From Pseudomonas sputi (GTDB lineage: Bacteria > Pseudomonadota > Gammaproteobacteria > Pseudomonadales > Pseudomonadaceae): DNA of 64,000 bases. Below the pieces are notes generated by a model. That model worked only from the letters and a program-made list of their open reading frames with translations. It had not been told where the DNA came from and searched no databases. The stretch lies in contig NZ_BQHI01000010.1 in the NCBI RefSeq assembly GCF_021603585.1, forward strand, positions 114,205 through 178,204. The letters are read 5' to 3'. The position numbers and the translations under genes were made by a program. Positions 26,528-34,933 of this stretch are shown here, one piece after another (the stretch's first letter is position 1; each line of letters starts with the position of its first letter).

Positions 26528-29374
26528 ATGGCGCAGCAGTATCAACCGGGGCAACGCTGGATCAGTGACAGCGAAGCAGAGCTTGGTTTAGGCACCGTTC
26601 TGGCACAGGACGGCCGCTTGTTGACCGTGCTTTACCCGGCCACTGGCGAGACTCGCCAGTACGCGCTACGGAATGCGCCCCTCACCCGCGTGCGGTTCTC
26701 GCCGGGCGATTCGATCACTCACTTCGAAGGCTGGAAGATGACTGTCCAGCAGGTCGACGACGTCGACGGCCTGATGGTCTACCACGGCCTCAACGCGCAG
26801 AACGAAGCGGTCACCCTGCCGGAAACCCAGCTGTCGAACTTCATTCAGTTCCGTCTGGCCAGCGACCGCCTGTTCGCCGGCCAGATCGATCCGCTGTCGT
26901 GGTTCTCCCTGCGTTATCACACCCTGGAACACACCAGCCGCCAGTTGCAGTCCGCGCTCTGGGGACTGGGCGGCGTACGCGCACAACCGATTGCTCACCA
27001 GTTGCACATTGCCCGTGAAGTCGCCGACCGCATCGCGCCGCGCGTTCTGCTCGCGGACGAAGTGGGCCTGGGCAAGACCATCGAAGCCGGTCTGGTGATC
27101 CATCGCCAGTTGCTGTCGGGCCGCGCCAACCGCGTGCTGATCCTGGTGCCGGAAAACCTCCAGCACCAATGGCTGGTGGAAATGCGCCGCCGCTTCAACC
27201 TGCAGGTCGCGCTGTTCGACGAAGAACGCTTCATCGAAAGCGATGCGACCAACCCGTTCGAAGACACCCAACTGGCCCTGGTGGCGCTGGAGTGGCTGGT
27301 TGACGATGAGAAGGCGCAGGACGCCCTGTTCGCTGCCGGTTGGGACCTGATGGTGGTCGACGAAGCCCACCACCTGGTATGGCACGAAGATAAAGTCAGC
27401 CCGGAATACTCGCTGGTTGAACAGCTGGCCGAAGTTATTCCCGGCGTGCTGCTGCTCACCGCCACCCCGGAACAACTCGGCCAGGACAGCCACTTCGCCC
27501 GCCTGCGTCTGCTCGATCCGAACCGTTTCCACGACCTGGCCGCCTTCCGCGCCGAGAGCGAAAACTACCGCCCGGTGGCCGAAGCCGTTCAGGAACTGCT
27601 GGACAAGGGTCGCCTGTCGCCGGCCGCGCACCAGACCATCCACGGTTTCCTCGGCAACGAAGGTGAAGCCCTGCTCACCGCCGTCAACGATGGCGATACC
27701 GAAGCCAGTGCCCGCCTCGTGCGTGAACTGCTCGACCGCCACGGCACCGGCCGCGTGCTGTTCCGTAATACCCGCGCCGCCGTGCAGGGTTTCCCGGAGC
27801 GCAAACTGCACCCGTACCCGCTGCCATGCCCGGACGAATACCTCGAACTGCCGCTGGGCGAACACGCCGAGCTGTACCCGGAAGTCAGCTTCCAGGCCCA
27901 GCCGGACGCCAGCGAAGAAGAACGCTGGTGGAAATTCGACCCGCGCGTCGAGTGGCTGATCGACCAACTGAAAATGCTCAAGCGCACCAAAGTGCTGGTG
28001 ATCTGTGCCCACGCCGAAACCGCGATGGACCTGGAAGACGCCCTGCGCGTGCGCTCCGGGATCCCGGCCACGGTGTTCCACGAAGGCATGAACATCCTCG
28101 AGCGTGACCGCGCTGCCGCCTACTTCGCCGATGAAGAGTTCGGCGCGCAGGTGCTGATCTGCTCGGAAATCGGCAGTGAGGGTCGCAACTTCCAGTTCGC
28201 CCACCATCTGGTGCTGTTCGATCTGCCGTCGCACCCGGACCTGCTGGAGCAGCGGATCGGTCGTCTGGACCGGATCGGCCAGAAGCACATCATCGAACTG
28301 CACGTGCCGTACCTGGAAACCAGCCCGCAGGAGCGACTGTTCCAGTGGTACCACGAAGCACTGAACGCGTTCCTCAACACCTGCCCGACCGGCAACGCCT
28401 TGCAGCATCAGTTCGGCCCGCGCCTGCTGCCGCTGCTCGAAGAAGCCGACGACGGCGAGTGGCAAGCGCTGATTGACGAGGCGCGCACCGAGCGCGAGCG
28501 TCTGGAAGCCGAGCTGCACACCGGCCGTGACCGCCTGCTGGAACTCAACTCCGGCGGCGCCGGCGAAGGTGAAGCGCTGGTCGAGGCCATCCTCGAGCAG
28601 GACGACCAGTTCGCCCTGCCGATCTACATGGAAACCCTGTTCGACGCGTTCGGCATCGACAGCGAAGACCATTCGGAAAACGCCCTGATCCTCAAGCCGA
28701 GCGAGAAGATGCTCGACGCCAGTTTCCCGCTGGGCGACGACGAAGGCGTGACCATCACCTACGACCGCAACCAGGCGCTGTCGCGCGAAGACATGCAGTT
28801 CATCACCTGGGAACACCCGATGGTGCAGGGCGGTATGGATCTGGTGCTGTCCGGTTCGATGGGCAACACCGCCGTCGCGCTGATCAAGAACAAGGCGCTC
28901 AAGCCAGGCACCGTGCTGCTGGAACTGCTCTACGTCAGCGAAGTGGTTGCCCCGCGTTCGCTGCAACTGGGCCGTTACCTGCCGCCGGCCGCCCTGCGCT
29001 GCCTGCTCGACGCCAACGGCAACGACCTGTCGTCGCGGGTGGCGTTCGAAACCCTGAACGATCAACTGGAAAGCGTGCCGCGCGCCAGCGCCAACAAGTT
29101 CATCCAAGCCCAGCGCGATCAGCTGACGCCACGGATCAACGCCGGTGAAGACAAAGTCACCCCGCGCCACGCCGAGCGCGTGGCCGAGGCCCGCCGCCGT
29201 CTGGCAGCCGACACCGACGAAGAACTGGCACGCCTGACCGCGTTGCAGGCCGTCAACCCGACCGTGCGCGACAGCGAACTGGACGCCCTGCGCAAGCAGC
29301 GTGAACAAGGTCTGGCGATGCTCGACAAGGCCGCGCTGCGACTGGAAGCGATCCGGGTGCTGGTGGCGGGTTAA
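26528..29374 (+). CDS. rapA: RNA polymerase-associated ATPase RapA (HepA)
   Basis: This 948-residue Swi2/Snf2-family ATPase binds RNA polymerase and helps recycle stalled complexes. Two N-terminal Tudor-like domains (residues 1-110) are followed by the helicase core. Walker A is [12 protein letters not shown] (K183), motif II is DEAH at 278-281, and the C-terminal lobe has [12 protein letters not shown] and [11 protein letters not shown]. The long C-terminal region is RapA-specific. Length is close to E. coli RapA (968). It has its own promoter region and a terminator, and stands alone as in other pseudomonads. Confidence 0.97.
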   Translation: MAQQYQPGQRWISDSEAELGLGTVLAQDGRLLTVLYPATGETRQYALRNAPLTRVRFSPGDSITHFEGWKMTVQQVDDVDGLMVYHGLNAQNEAVTLPETQLSNFIQFRLASDRLFAGQIDPLSWFSLRYHTLEHTSRQLQSALWGLGGVRAQPIAHQLHIAREVADRIAPRVLLADEVGLGKTIEAGLVIHRQLLSGRANRVLILVPENLQHQWLVEMRRRFNLQVALFDEERFIESDATNPFEDTQLALVALEWLVDDEKAQDALFAAGWDLMVVDEAHHLVWHEDKVSPEYSLVEQLAEVIPGVLLLTATPEQLGQDSHFARLRLLDPNRFHDLAAFRAESENYRPVAEAVQELLDKGRLSPAAHQTIHGFLGNEGEALLTAVNDGDTEASARLVRELLDRHGTGRVLFRNTRAAVQGFPERKLHPYPLPCPDEYLELPLGEHAELYPEVSFQAQPDASEEERWWKFDPRVEWLIDQLKMLKRTKVLVICAHAETAMDLEDALRVRSGIPATVFHEGMNILERDRAAAYFADEEFGAQVLICSEIGSEGRNFQFAHHLVLFDLPSHPDLLEQRIGRLDRIGQKHIIELHVPYLETSPQERLFQWYHEALNAFLNTCPTGNALQHQFGPRLLPLLEEADDGEWQALIDEARTERERLEAELHTGRDRLLELNSGGAGEGEALVEAILEQDDQFALPIYMETLFDAFGIDSEDHSENALILKPSEKMLDASFPLGDDEGVTITYDRNQALSREDMQFITWEHPMVQGGMDLVLSGSMGNTAVALIKNKALKPGTVLLELLYVSEVVAPRSLQLGRYLPPAALRCLLDANGNDLSSRVAFETLNDQLESVPRASANKFIQAQRDQLTPRINAGEDKVTPRHAERVAEARRRLAADTDEELARLTALQAVNPTVRDSELDALRKQREQGLAMLDKAALRLEAIRVLVAG

Positions 29375-29404
29375 ATCGTCCTGCTCCATCGCCACAAATG
29401 AAAA

Positions 29405-29431
29405 GGCCCGCAGCGATGCGGGCCTTTTTTT
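29405..29431 (+). terminator. Rho-independent terminator of rapA
   Basis: A perfect 8-bp stem (ggcccgca / tgcgggcc) with a 4-base loop precedes seven T residues, 30 bases after the rapA stop. It is preceded by aaaa, so it can work in both directions. Confidence 0.93.
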
Positions 29432-29446
29432 GTCTGCCCCCCCCCT

Positions 29447-29487
29447 CGCCTGATCGTTCCCACGCTCCGCGTGGGAACGATCAGGCG
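29447..29487. repeat. Perfect 19-bp-arm palindrome, single-hairpin copy of the repeat family
   Basis: The arms at 29447-29465 and 29469-29487 are perfect reverse complements (cgcctgatcgttcccacgc) around a 3-base loop tcc. The inner 33 bases are identical to 63901-63933. It lies between convergent rapA and the MFS gene. Confidence 0.85.
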
Positions 29488-29497
29488 ATGCAGGTCA

Positions 29498-30847
29498 TCA
29501 AGCGGTAACGGCCTGACTCTGCGGCTCAACCACCGCCACCAGCCCTTCCTTCATCCGCTTCGCATCCCGCACAAAACAGCGTGCCGCGAGGAACAGGAAC
29601 ACCATGGTCAGGAACAGCGCCACCGGGATCAGGTACATCGCATCATGCAGGCCGACGGCCTTGAACGCTTCGGTCATCTGATCGGCGCCCGCCGAGACCA
29701 TTGCCGATTTGGCGAAGTGATCGGACAAACCGCCCACCACCACCGGCCCCAGACCGCCACCCAGCAAATACAACCCGGCAAAGAACAGCGCCATCGCCGT
29801 GGCCCGCAGGCGTGGCTCGACCACGTCCTGAATCGCCGTATAAACGCAGGTATAGAAGTTGTAGGCGAACAGCCAGCCCACGCTGAACACCGCGACGAAT
29901 ACCCCGATTTCGATGCGCCCGGCATGCAGCGCCCACGCCGTGCACAGGGTCGAGATGATCAGGCTGAACCCGGCAAACAGCAGTCGCCCGTTGGCCACCC
30001 GCTGGTGAATCTTGTCGGCGATCCAGCCGCCGAGGGTCAGGCCGATCAGCCCGGTCACCCCGACGATCACCCCGGTCGCCACTGCCGCTTCCTGCAACGG
30101 CATCAGGAAATAACGCTGCAGCATCGGCACCAGAAAGGAGTTGCAGGCATAGGTCGCGAAGTTGAAGCACAGCCCGGCCATCACCAGCCACAGGAAGGTC
30201 GGCACGGCGAGCACCCGGCGGATCGGCCTGTCGACTTTCTCTTGCGACACCTGCACGGTTTCCGCCGCGCCGCGCTTGGGTTCCTTGATGAAGAACATGA
30301 ACACCGCCAGCACCAACCCCGGCACGGCGGCGATGAAGAATGGCGCGCGCCAGCTGTCGAACGCCTTGACCATCCAGCCGATGGTGAAGAAGGCGAGCAG
30401 CAGCCCCAACGGCAGGCCGAGCATGAAAATGCCCATGGCCCGAGCCCGGCGATGGGCCGGGAACAGGTCACCGATCAGCGAGTTGGCGGCGGGCGCGTAA
30501 CTGGCTTCACCAATGCCGATGCCCATGCGCACCAGCAGGAAACTCCAGAAACTGCCGACCAGACCGTTGACCGCCGTCAGCGCGCTCCAGGTCGCCAGGC
30601 CCCAGCCCATCAGTTTGCTGCGCGAACCGGTGTCGGCCATGCGGCCCAGTGGTAATCCGGCAATCGCGTAGACCAGGGTGAACGCGGTACCGACGATCCC
30701 CAACTGGAAGTCACTGAGGTGCCACTCCATGCGGATCGGTTCGATGATGATCGCCGGGATGGTGCGGTCAAAGAAATTGAACAGGTTGGCGAGGAACAGC
30801 AGGAACAGAATGCGCCAGGCATTCGCCGCTTGGGTCGAGTTCTGCAT
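29498..30847 (-). CDS. MFS transporter (spinster-like subfamily)
   Basis: This 449-residue inner-membrane protein has 12 predicted helices. Helix 1 reads LFLANLFNFFDRTIPAII, the loop between helices 2 and 3 has GRMADTGSRSK, and helix 4 contains RMGIGIGEASYAPAANSLI. These features fit the spinster/sugar-acid branch of the MFS. The R-x-x-x-G-x-G-E-A-x-Y motif is characteristic. The substrate is not predictable. It is a single gene convergent with rapA, and its 302-base upstream gap is shared with a divergent small cysteine-cluster gene. Confidence 0.87.
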   Translation of the reverse strand: MQNSTQAANAWRILFLLFLANLFNFFDRTIPAIIIEPIRMEWHLSDFQLGIVGTAFTLVYAIAGLPLGRMADTGSRSKLMGWGLATWSALTAVNGLVGSFWSFLLVRMGIGIGEASYAPAANSLIGDLFPAHRRARAMGIFMLGLPLGLLLAFFTIGWMVKAFDSWRAPFFIAAVPGLVLAVFMFFIKEPKRGAAETVQVSQEKVDRPIRRVLAVPTFLWLVMAGLCFNFATYACNSFLVPMLQRYFLMPLQEAAVATGVIVGVTGLIGLTLGGWIADKIHQRVANGRLLFAGFSLIISTLCTAWALHAGRIEIGVFVAVFSVGWLFAYNFYTCVYTAIQDVVEPRLRATAMALFFAGLYLLGGGLGPVVVGGLSDHFAKSAMVSAGADQMTEAFKAVGLHDAMYLIPVALFLTMVFLFLAARCFVRDAKRMKEGLVAVVEPQSQAVTA

Positions 30848-31149
30848 GGGTCCGTCTCTTTATTGTTATGAGGGCTTCACTGCCAACGCATCCGAGCCCG
30901 GAACCTGCAATCTAGTCACGCTCGTCGGGGCTGTCTGTGATCATTCGTCAGCCTGATGACGGGCCATGGCCGCGTAACGAAACGTAAGCCCTTGAAATGC
31001 TTCGAATCCCCCGAAAACCGGGGGTTTTGCGGAAAAATCCGGCAATGAAAAAATACTTTCACGCCCCCCTTCCCAACGCCGTGGCAAAGCCTAGAATGGC
31101 CGCCGGATCCGTCCGGATCCTGCCGATCAATCCCTTTGATGCCCCCCCT
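30848..31149. other. 302-base divergent gap between the MFS and YkgJ-like genes
   Basis: It carries a hairpin ccccc-gaaaacc-ggggg (31008-31024) followed by four T residues, which could act as a weak terminator or attenuator before the plus-strand gene. It also carries a direct repeat ggatccgtccggatcc (31106-31121). No clear promoter pair was found. Confidence 0.5.
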
Positions 31150-31503
31150 ATGTCCGATGTCAGTCCGTGTCTGAATTGCGGTGCCTGCTGTTCCCATTTT
31201 CGTGTGTCATTTTTCTGGGGTGAATGCGCATCCTCCGGCGGGACCGTCCCTGATGAACTGGTCACCCAGATCACGCCCAGCCGGGTCGCGATGATCGGTA
31301 CCGACCGCAAGGCGCCGCGCTGCACCGCGCTGGAAGGCGAAGTCGGAACAGCCGTGAGTTGCACGATCTACGACAAGCGCTCCAGCGCCTGCCGCGAGTT
31401 CGAAGCGTCGTGGGAAAACGGCGAACAGAACACCGACTGCGACAAGGCCCGAGCCCGCTTCGGCCTGCCGCCGCTGCAACCGCACTGGAACGAAGTCGCC
31501 TGA
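31150..31503 (+). CDS. YkgJ-family cysteine cluster protein
   Basis: This 117-residue cytoplasmic protein begins MSDVSPCLNCGACCSHFRV. The conserved cysteines are CxxCGxCC at residues 7-13 plus later ones in FWGEC, PRCTAL, VSCTIYDKRSSACREF and NTDCDKAR, a pattern that suggests a zinc or Fe-S cluster. The function of the family is unknown. I chose the start by this family pattern; there is no Shine-Dalgarno sequence in the pyrimidine-rich stretch before it. In-frame codons run back to 30997 but are not protein-like. Its position between the rapA region and nbdA matches P. aeruginosa gene order from memory. Confidence 0.85.
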   Translation: MSDVSPCLNCGACCSHFRVSFFWGECASSGGTVPDELVTQITPSRVAMIGTDRKAPRCTALEGEVGTAVSCTIYDKRSSACREFEASWENGEQNTDCDKARARFGLPPLQPHWNEVA

Positions 31504-31666
31504 GTTCAGGCATTTCAACGCTTAGCGCCAAACGCTATGACGCTCATGCCGAAATCATTAGCGCCAATGTGCCACTACCGCTTGCACGGCAAAAACCGCC
31601 TCTATACTGCAAACATTCGCCTGCGTTGATGACGCAGTAGGGACGCACTCAGAGACGGGGCATGCT

Positions 31667-33949
31667 ATGGAGTGGCTTGGTTTGCAGTTTGTTGCCGAGC
31701 AGTCGGAGAGCGGGCAGGTCATCCTCAATTGCACACACAATTCCCTGCTGGTGCTGGTGGCCTATCTGGTTGCCTGCGCCGCGAGTTTTGCCACCCTCGA
31801 CATGGCCGAACGGGTCGTCCACGCTGAAGAGCCCGGTTCGCAACGCCTGTGGCGCTGGATCGGTGCAACCTGCCTGGCCGGCGGCATCTGGGCCATGCAC
31901 TTCATCAGCATGCTGGCGTTCCAGGCGCCGATCGACATCCAGTACGACCTGCCCGTCACCCTGTTTTCCCTGCTGATCGCGTTACTGGCGTCCTGGCTGG
32001 CAATGCACACCCTGAGCACGCCCCAACCGAGCCTGCTGCAATACGTCAAGACCGCCATCGTCATCGGCCTGGGCATCGCCGGCATGCATTATGTCGGCAT
32101 GGCCGCCATGGAATCCGCCGCTACGCCCTACTACGAGCCAACCCTGTTCCTGTCGTCGATCGTGATCGCCATCGGCGCCAGCTTCGCGGCGTTATGGGTC
32201 GCCGGCTACTTGCGCGAAGGCAGTGGCCTGAACATTCAGATGCTCAAGTACCTGGCCGCGCTGATACTCGGCGCCGGCATCCTCAGCATGCACTTCACCG
32301 GCATGGCGGCGCTGCAACTGGTGCTGCCCGAGGGAGAACTGCCGACCCTGGCCGCGCAGACCAGTCAATTGCAGTTGGGGCTGAGCGTGGCACTGATCAC
32401 CTTGCTGATCCTCGGCAGTGCCATCATCGCCGCGCTGGCCGACAAGAAGCTGCAGAACAAGGAACACGATCTGCGCCGGGTCAACGCCCTGCTCAGTCAG
32501 CTCGATCAGGCGCGCATGTCGCTGCAGCACGTGGCCAATTACGACGCCCTGACCAACCTGATCAACCGGCGCGGCTTCAATCAGATCTTCGCCGAAAAAC
32601 TCAGCCAGAAAACCAGTGAAGGCGGCATGCTCGCGGTCATGTTTCTCGACATCGACCACTTCAAGCGCATCAATGACAGCCTCGGCCATGATGCCGGCGA
32701 CGCCCTGCTCAAAGTCATCGCGCAGCACATCAAGGGCTCCGTGCGCAGCCACGAAGATGTGGTCGCGAGGTTCGGCGGCGACGAGTTCTGCATCCTGATC
32801 GGCCTGCGCGACCGCGAGGAAGCGCGCAATCTTGCCCAGCGCATCATGCTCAAGATGAAAGAGCCGATCGAACTCGCCGGACGGCGCATGGTGATGACCA
32901 CCAGCATCGGCATCAGCCTGTTTCCCGAGGACGGCTCCACCTGCGATGAACTGCTCAAGCACGCGGATCTGGCGCTGTACCAATCCAAAGGCGCCGGGCG
33001 CAACGGGGTGCATTTTTTCGATGCCAACCTGAAAAACCGCGCCAGCCTCGAACTGCAACTGGAGGAAGAGCTGCGCCACGCCCTGCGTGAAGAGAACGGC
33101 CTGCTGCTGTATTACCAGCCGATCTTCGAACTCAAGACCGGCAAGGTCACCAAGCTCGAAGCGCTGATCCGCTGGCAGCACCCGGTGCACGGCCTGCTCA
33201 CTCCGGATCGCTTCATTGCCATCGCTGAAAACAACGGCCTGATCGCCGAACTCGACAACTGGGTATTGCGCAAGGCCTGTGAAGACCTCGGCGAGCTGTC
33301 GCGCCATGGTTGCGAAGACTTGAAGATTGCCTGGAACTGCTCGCCGCTGAATCTGGCCCGGGAAGAACTGGCCAATGAAATCGAGCACGCCCTGCGCAGC
33401 GCCGGTGTTGCCCCGGAACGGCTGGAACTGGAAGTCACCGAAAACGCCTTGATGGGCAACATCGCCAACACGCTGGTGCTGCTGCGGCAGATCCGCGCCC
33501 TCGGCGTGTCACTGTCGATCGATGACTTCGGCACCGGCTATTCGTCGCTGGCCTACCTCAAGCGCCTGCCGCTCAATACCCTGAAGGTCGACCGCTCGTT
33601 CATCCTCGATATTCCCAAGGCCACCGCCGACATGGAGATCGTCCAGGCGATCATCGTCATGGCGCACACCCTGCACTTGCAGGTGGTCACCGAAGGCGTC
33701 GAAAGCCTGGAGCAATACGAGTTTCTCGAGCGTTCGGGCTGCGACTTCATTCAGGGTTACCTGCTCAGTCGCCCGGTGCCACTGGCCGAACTGCGCCCGG
33801 TGCTGGAGGAAATCAACCAGCGCAAACACGCGCACACGCTCAATCCGCTGAGTCTGGCCCGCGGTACATTTGCACCAGTGTCGCTGGATCCTTCTGCAAA
33901 AAGCCCTGCGCCCCATGCAGGCGCATCAGTTGTGCGGCCAATCCGCTGA
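31667..33949 (+). CDS. nbdA: MHYT-GGDEF-EAL cyclic-di-GMP turnover membrane protein (NbdA-like)
   Basis: This 760-residue protein has an N-terminal MHYT sensor of about seven helices (residues 1-255) with MHFISM, MHYVGM and MHFTGM repeats, proposed to bind copper or a gas. A GGDEF domain follows (about 285-440; motif RFGGDEF with GGDEF at 370-374). The EAL domain is about 470-705, with EAL at 498-500, IDDFGTGYSSL, KVDRSFI and TEGVES all present, so the phosphodiesterase looks active. The product inhibition site RxxD before GGDEF is not in register (RSHED). The order MHYT-GGDEF-EAL between ykgJ and a dehydrogenase matches P. aeruginosa NbdA. The last 37 codons overlap the convergent dehydrogenase gene. 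Confidence 0.88.
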   Translation: MEWLGLQFVAEQSESGQVILNCTHNSLLVLVAYLVACAASFATLDMAERVVHAEEPGSQRLWRWIGATCLAGGIWAMHFISMLAFQAPIDIQYDLPVTLFSLLIALLASWLAMHTLSTPQPSLLQYVKTAIVIGLGIAGMHYVGMAAMESAATPYYEPTLFLSSIVIAIGASFAALWVAGYLREGSGLNIQMLKYLAALILGAGILSMHFTGMAALQLVLPEGELPTLAAQTSQLQLGLSVALITLLILGSAIIAALADKKLQNKEHDLRRVNALLSQLDQARMSLQHVANYDALTNLINRRGFNQIFAEKLSQKTSEGGMLAVMFLDIDHFKRINDSLGHDAGDALLKVIAQHIKGSVRSHEDVVARFGGDEFCILIGLRDREEARNLAQRIMLKMKEPIELAGRRMVMTTSIGISLFPEDGSTCDELLKHADLALYQSKGAGRNGVHFFDANLKNRASLELQLEEELRHALREENGLLLYYQPIFELKTGKVTKLEALIRWQHPVHGLLTPDRFIAIAENNGLIAELDNWVLRKACEDLGELSRHGCEDLKIAWNCSPLNLAREELANEIEHALRSAGVAPERLELEVTENALMGNIANTLVLLRQIRALGVSLSIDDFGTGYSSLAYLKRLPLNTLKVDRSFILDIPKATADMEIVQAIIVMAHTLHLQVVTEGVESLEQYEFLERSGCDFIQGYLLSRPVPLAELRPVLEEINQRKHAHTLNPLSLARGTFAPVSLDPSAKSPAPHAGASVVRPIR

Positions 33950-34733
33950 TCGGCGTGGCCGAACCGGTTTCCCGGGAAAACTTCACTGCGGTATCCAGAT
34001 CTTTCAGCAGCGTGCGCACGTGCCACTTCACCGGCTCGAAACGGCTTTCGGCCATTTGCGGGGCGAGAATCTGCAACGGTTTCGAATCGGCAAAACCACC
34101 GGCCAGCGCCTCGGCGATCAGGCTGGCATCAACCCCGGCCTGTTCGGCCAGCGCCACCACTTCGGCGATCACCAGGGCGTTGCAGGCGACGATCATCTGA
34201 TTGCAGGCCTTGGTCACCTGACCGGCGCCGATGCCGCCCATGTGCGTGACGCGCTGCCCGAGTTCGAGCAATACCGGTCGTACGCGATCAAGATCCGCTG
34301 CATCACCGCCCACCATGATCGCCAGACTGCCGGCCTCGGCGCCGACCACCCCGCCGGACACCGGCGAATCAAGCCAGCTCATACCCGTCCTGCCGGCCAG
34401 CTCGGCTGCCATTTCACGGGTGGCCGTCGGTTCAAGGCTGGAAAAATCCACCAGCAACTGACCGGGCTTCGCCCCTTCGGCCACGCCGGCCGGGCCGAAC
34501 ACCACTTCGCGCACCACCGCCGTGTCGGCCAGGCACAGCATCACCACATCGGCCTGCTCACAGAGTTCAGCGGGGGTCGCCACCTGCCGGGCGCCGGCCT
34601 CGACCAGCGGCGCGCACTTGGCCGGGTTGCGGTTCCACACGGTCAACGGATAACCGGCGGCCAGAAGTCGGCGGCCCATCGGCAGGCCCATCAGGCCGAT
34701 TCCGGCAAAACCCAACGAAGGTCGCGTTGACAT
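33840..34733 (-). CDS. NAD(P)-dependent beta-hydroxyacid dehydrogenase (3-hydroxyisobutyrate dehydrogenase family)
   Basis: This 297-residue enzyme has a Rossmann N-terminus with GFAGIGLMGLPMG (residues 8-20), the substrate-binding DSPVSGGVVGAE block near 120 and the catalytic Lys region GAGQVTKACNQMIVA near 170. Family members reduce tartronate semialdehyde or oxidise 3-hydroxyisobutyrate; specificity cannot be fixed. Two ATGs (34736 and 34733) follow AGGAGG. The second has the better 7-base spacing, so I use it. The 3' 110 bases overlap the end of the cyclic-di-GMP gene. It is divergent from the tubulin-like gene. Confidence 0.87.
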   Translation of the reverse strand: MSTRPSLGFAGIGLMGLPMGRRLLAAGYPLTVWNRNPAKCAPLVEAGARQVATPAELCEQADVVMLCLADTAVVREVVFGPAGVAEGAKPGQLLVDFSSLEPTATREMAAELAGRTGMSWLDSPVSGGVVGAEAGSLAIMVGGDAADLDRVRPVLLELGQRVTHMGGIGAGQVTKACNQMIVACNALVIAEVVALAEQAGVDASLIAEALAGGFADSKPLQILAPQMAESRFEPVKWHVRTLLKDLDTAVKFSRETGSATPISGLAAQLMRLHGAQGFLQKDPATLVQMYRGPDSAD

Positions 34734-34933
34734 CATTTAGCCTCCTTTTGATTAAAGATCGCCGAATAATGGCCGATCCATCATCAATCAGGAAAGGATT
34801 CCCCCGCGCGGCACTCAGGCCATACCCCTGACACGCGGGCCAAACACGCGCAGAAAAAAGACGCGAGATTCCCATTCCGTGAGGTTCGACGACAGCGGTC
34901 GTCGAACCAACCAGTCCAGGTAGATGGCGCACA

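Noticed and set aside
26666-29395. 909-codon minus-strand frame opposite rapA
   Set aside because: It is antisense to the full RapA gene, whose helicase motifs are intact; the composition is that of a shadow frame.
31106-31121. ggatccgtccggatcc as a regulator site before the YkgJ-like gene
   Set aside because: It is a short direct repeat with palindromic halves and could be chance; no regulator gene or second copy supports it.
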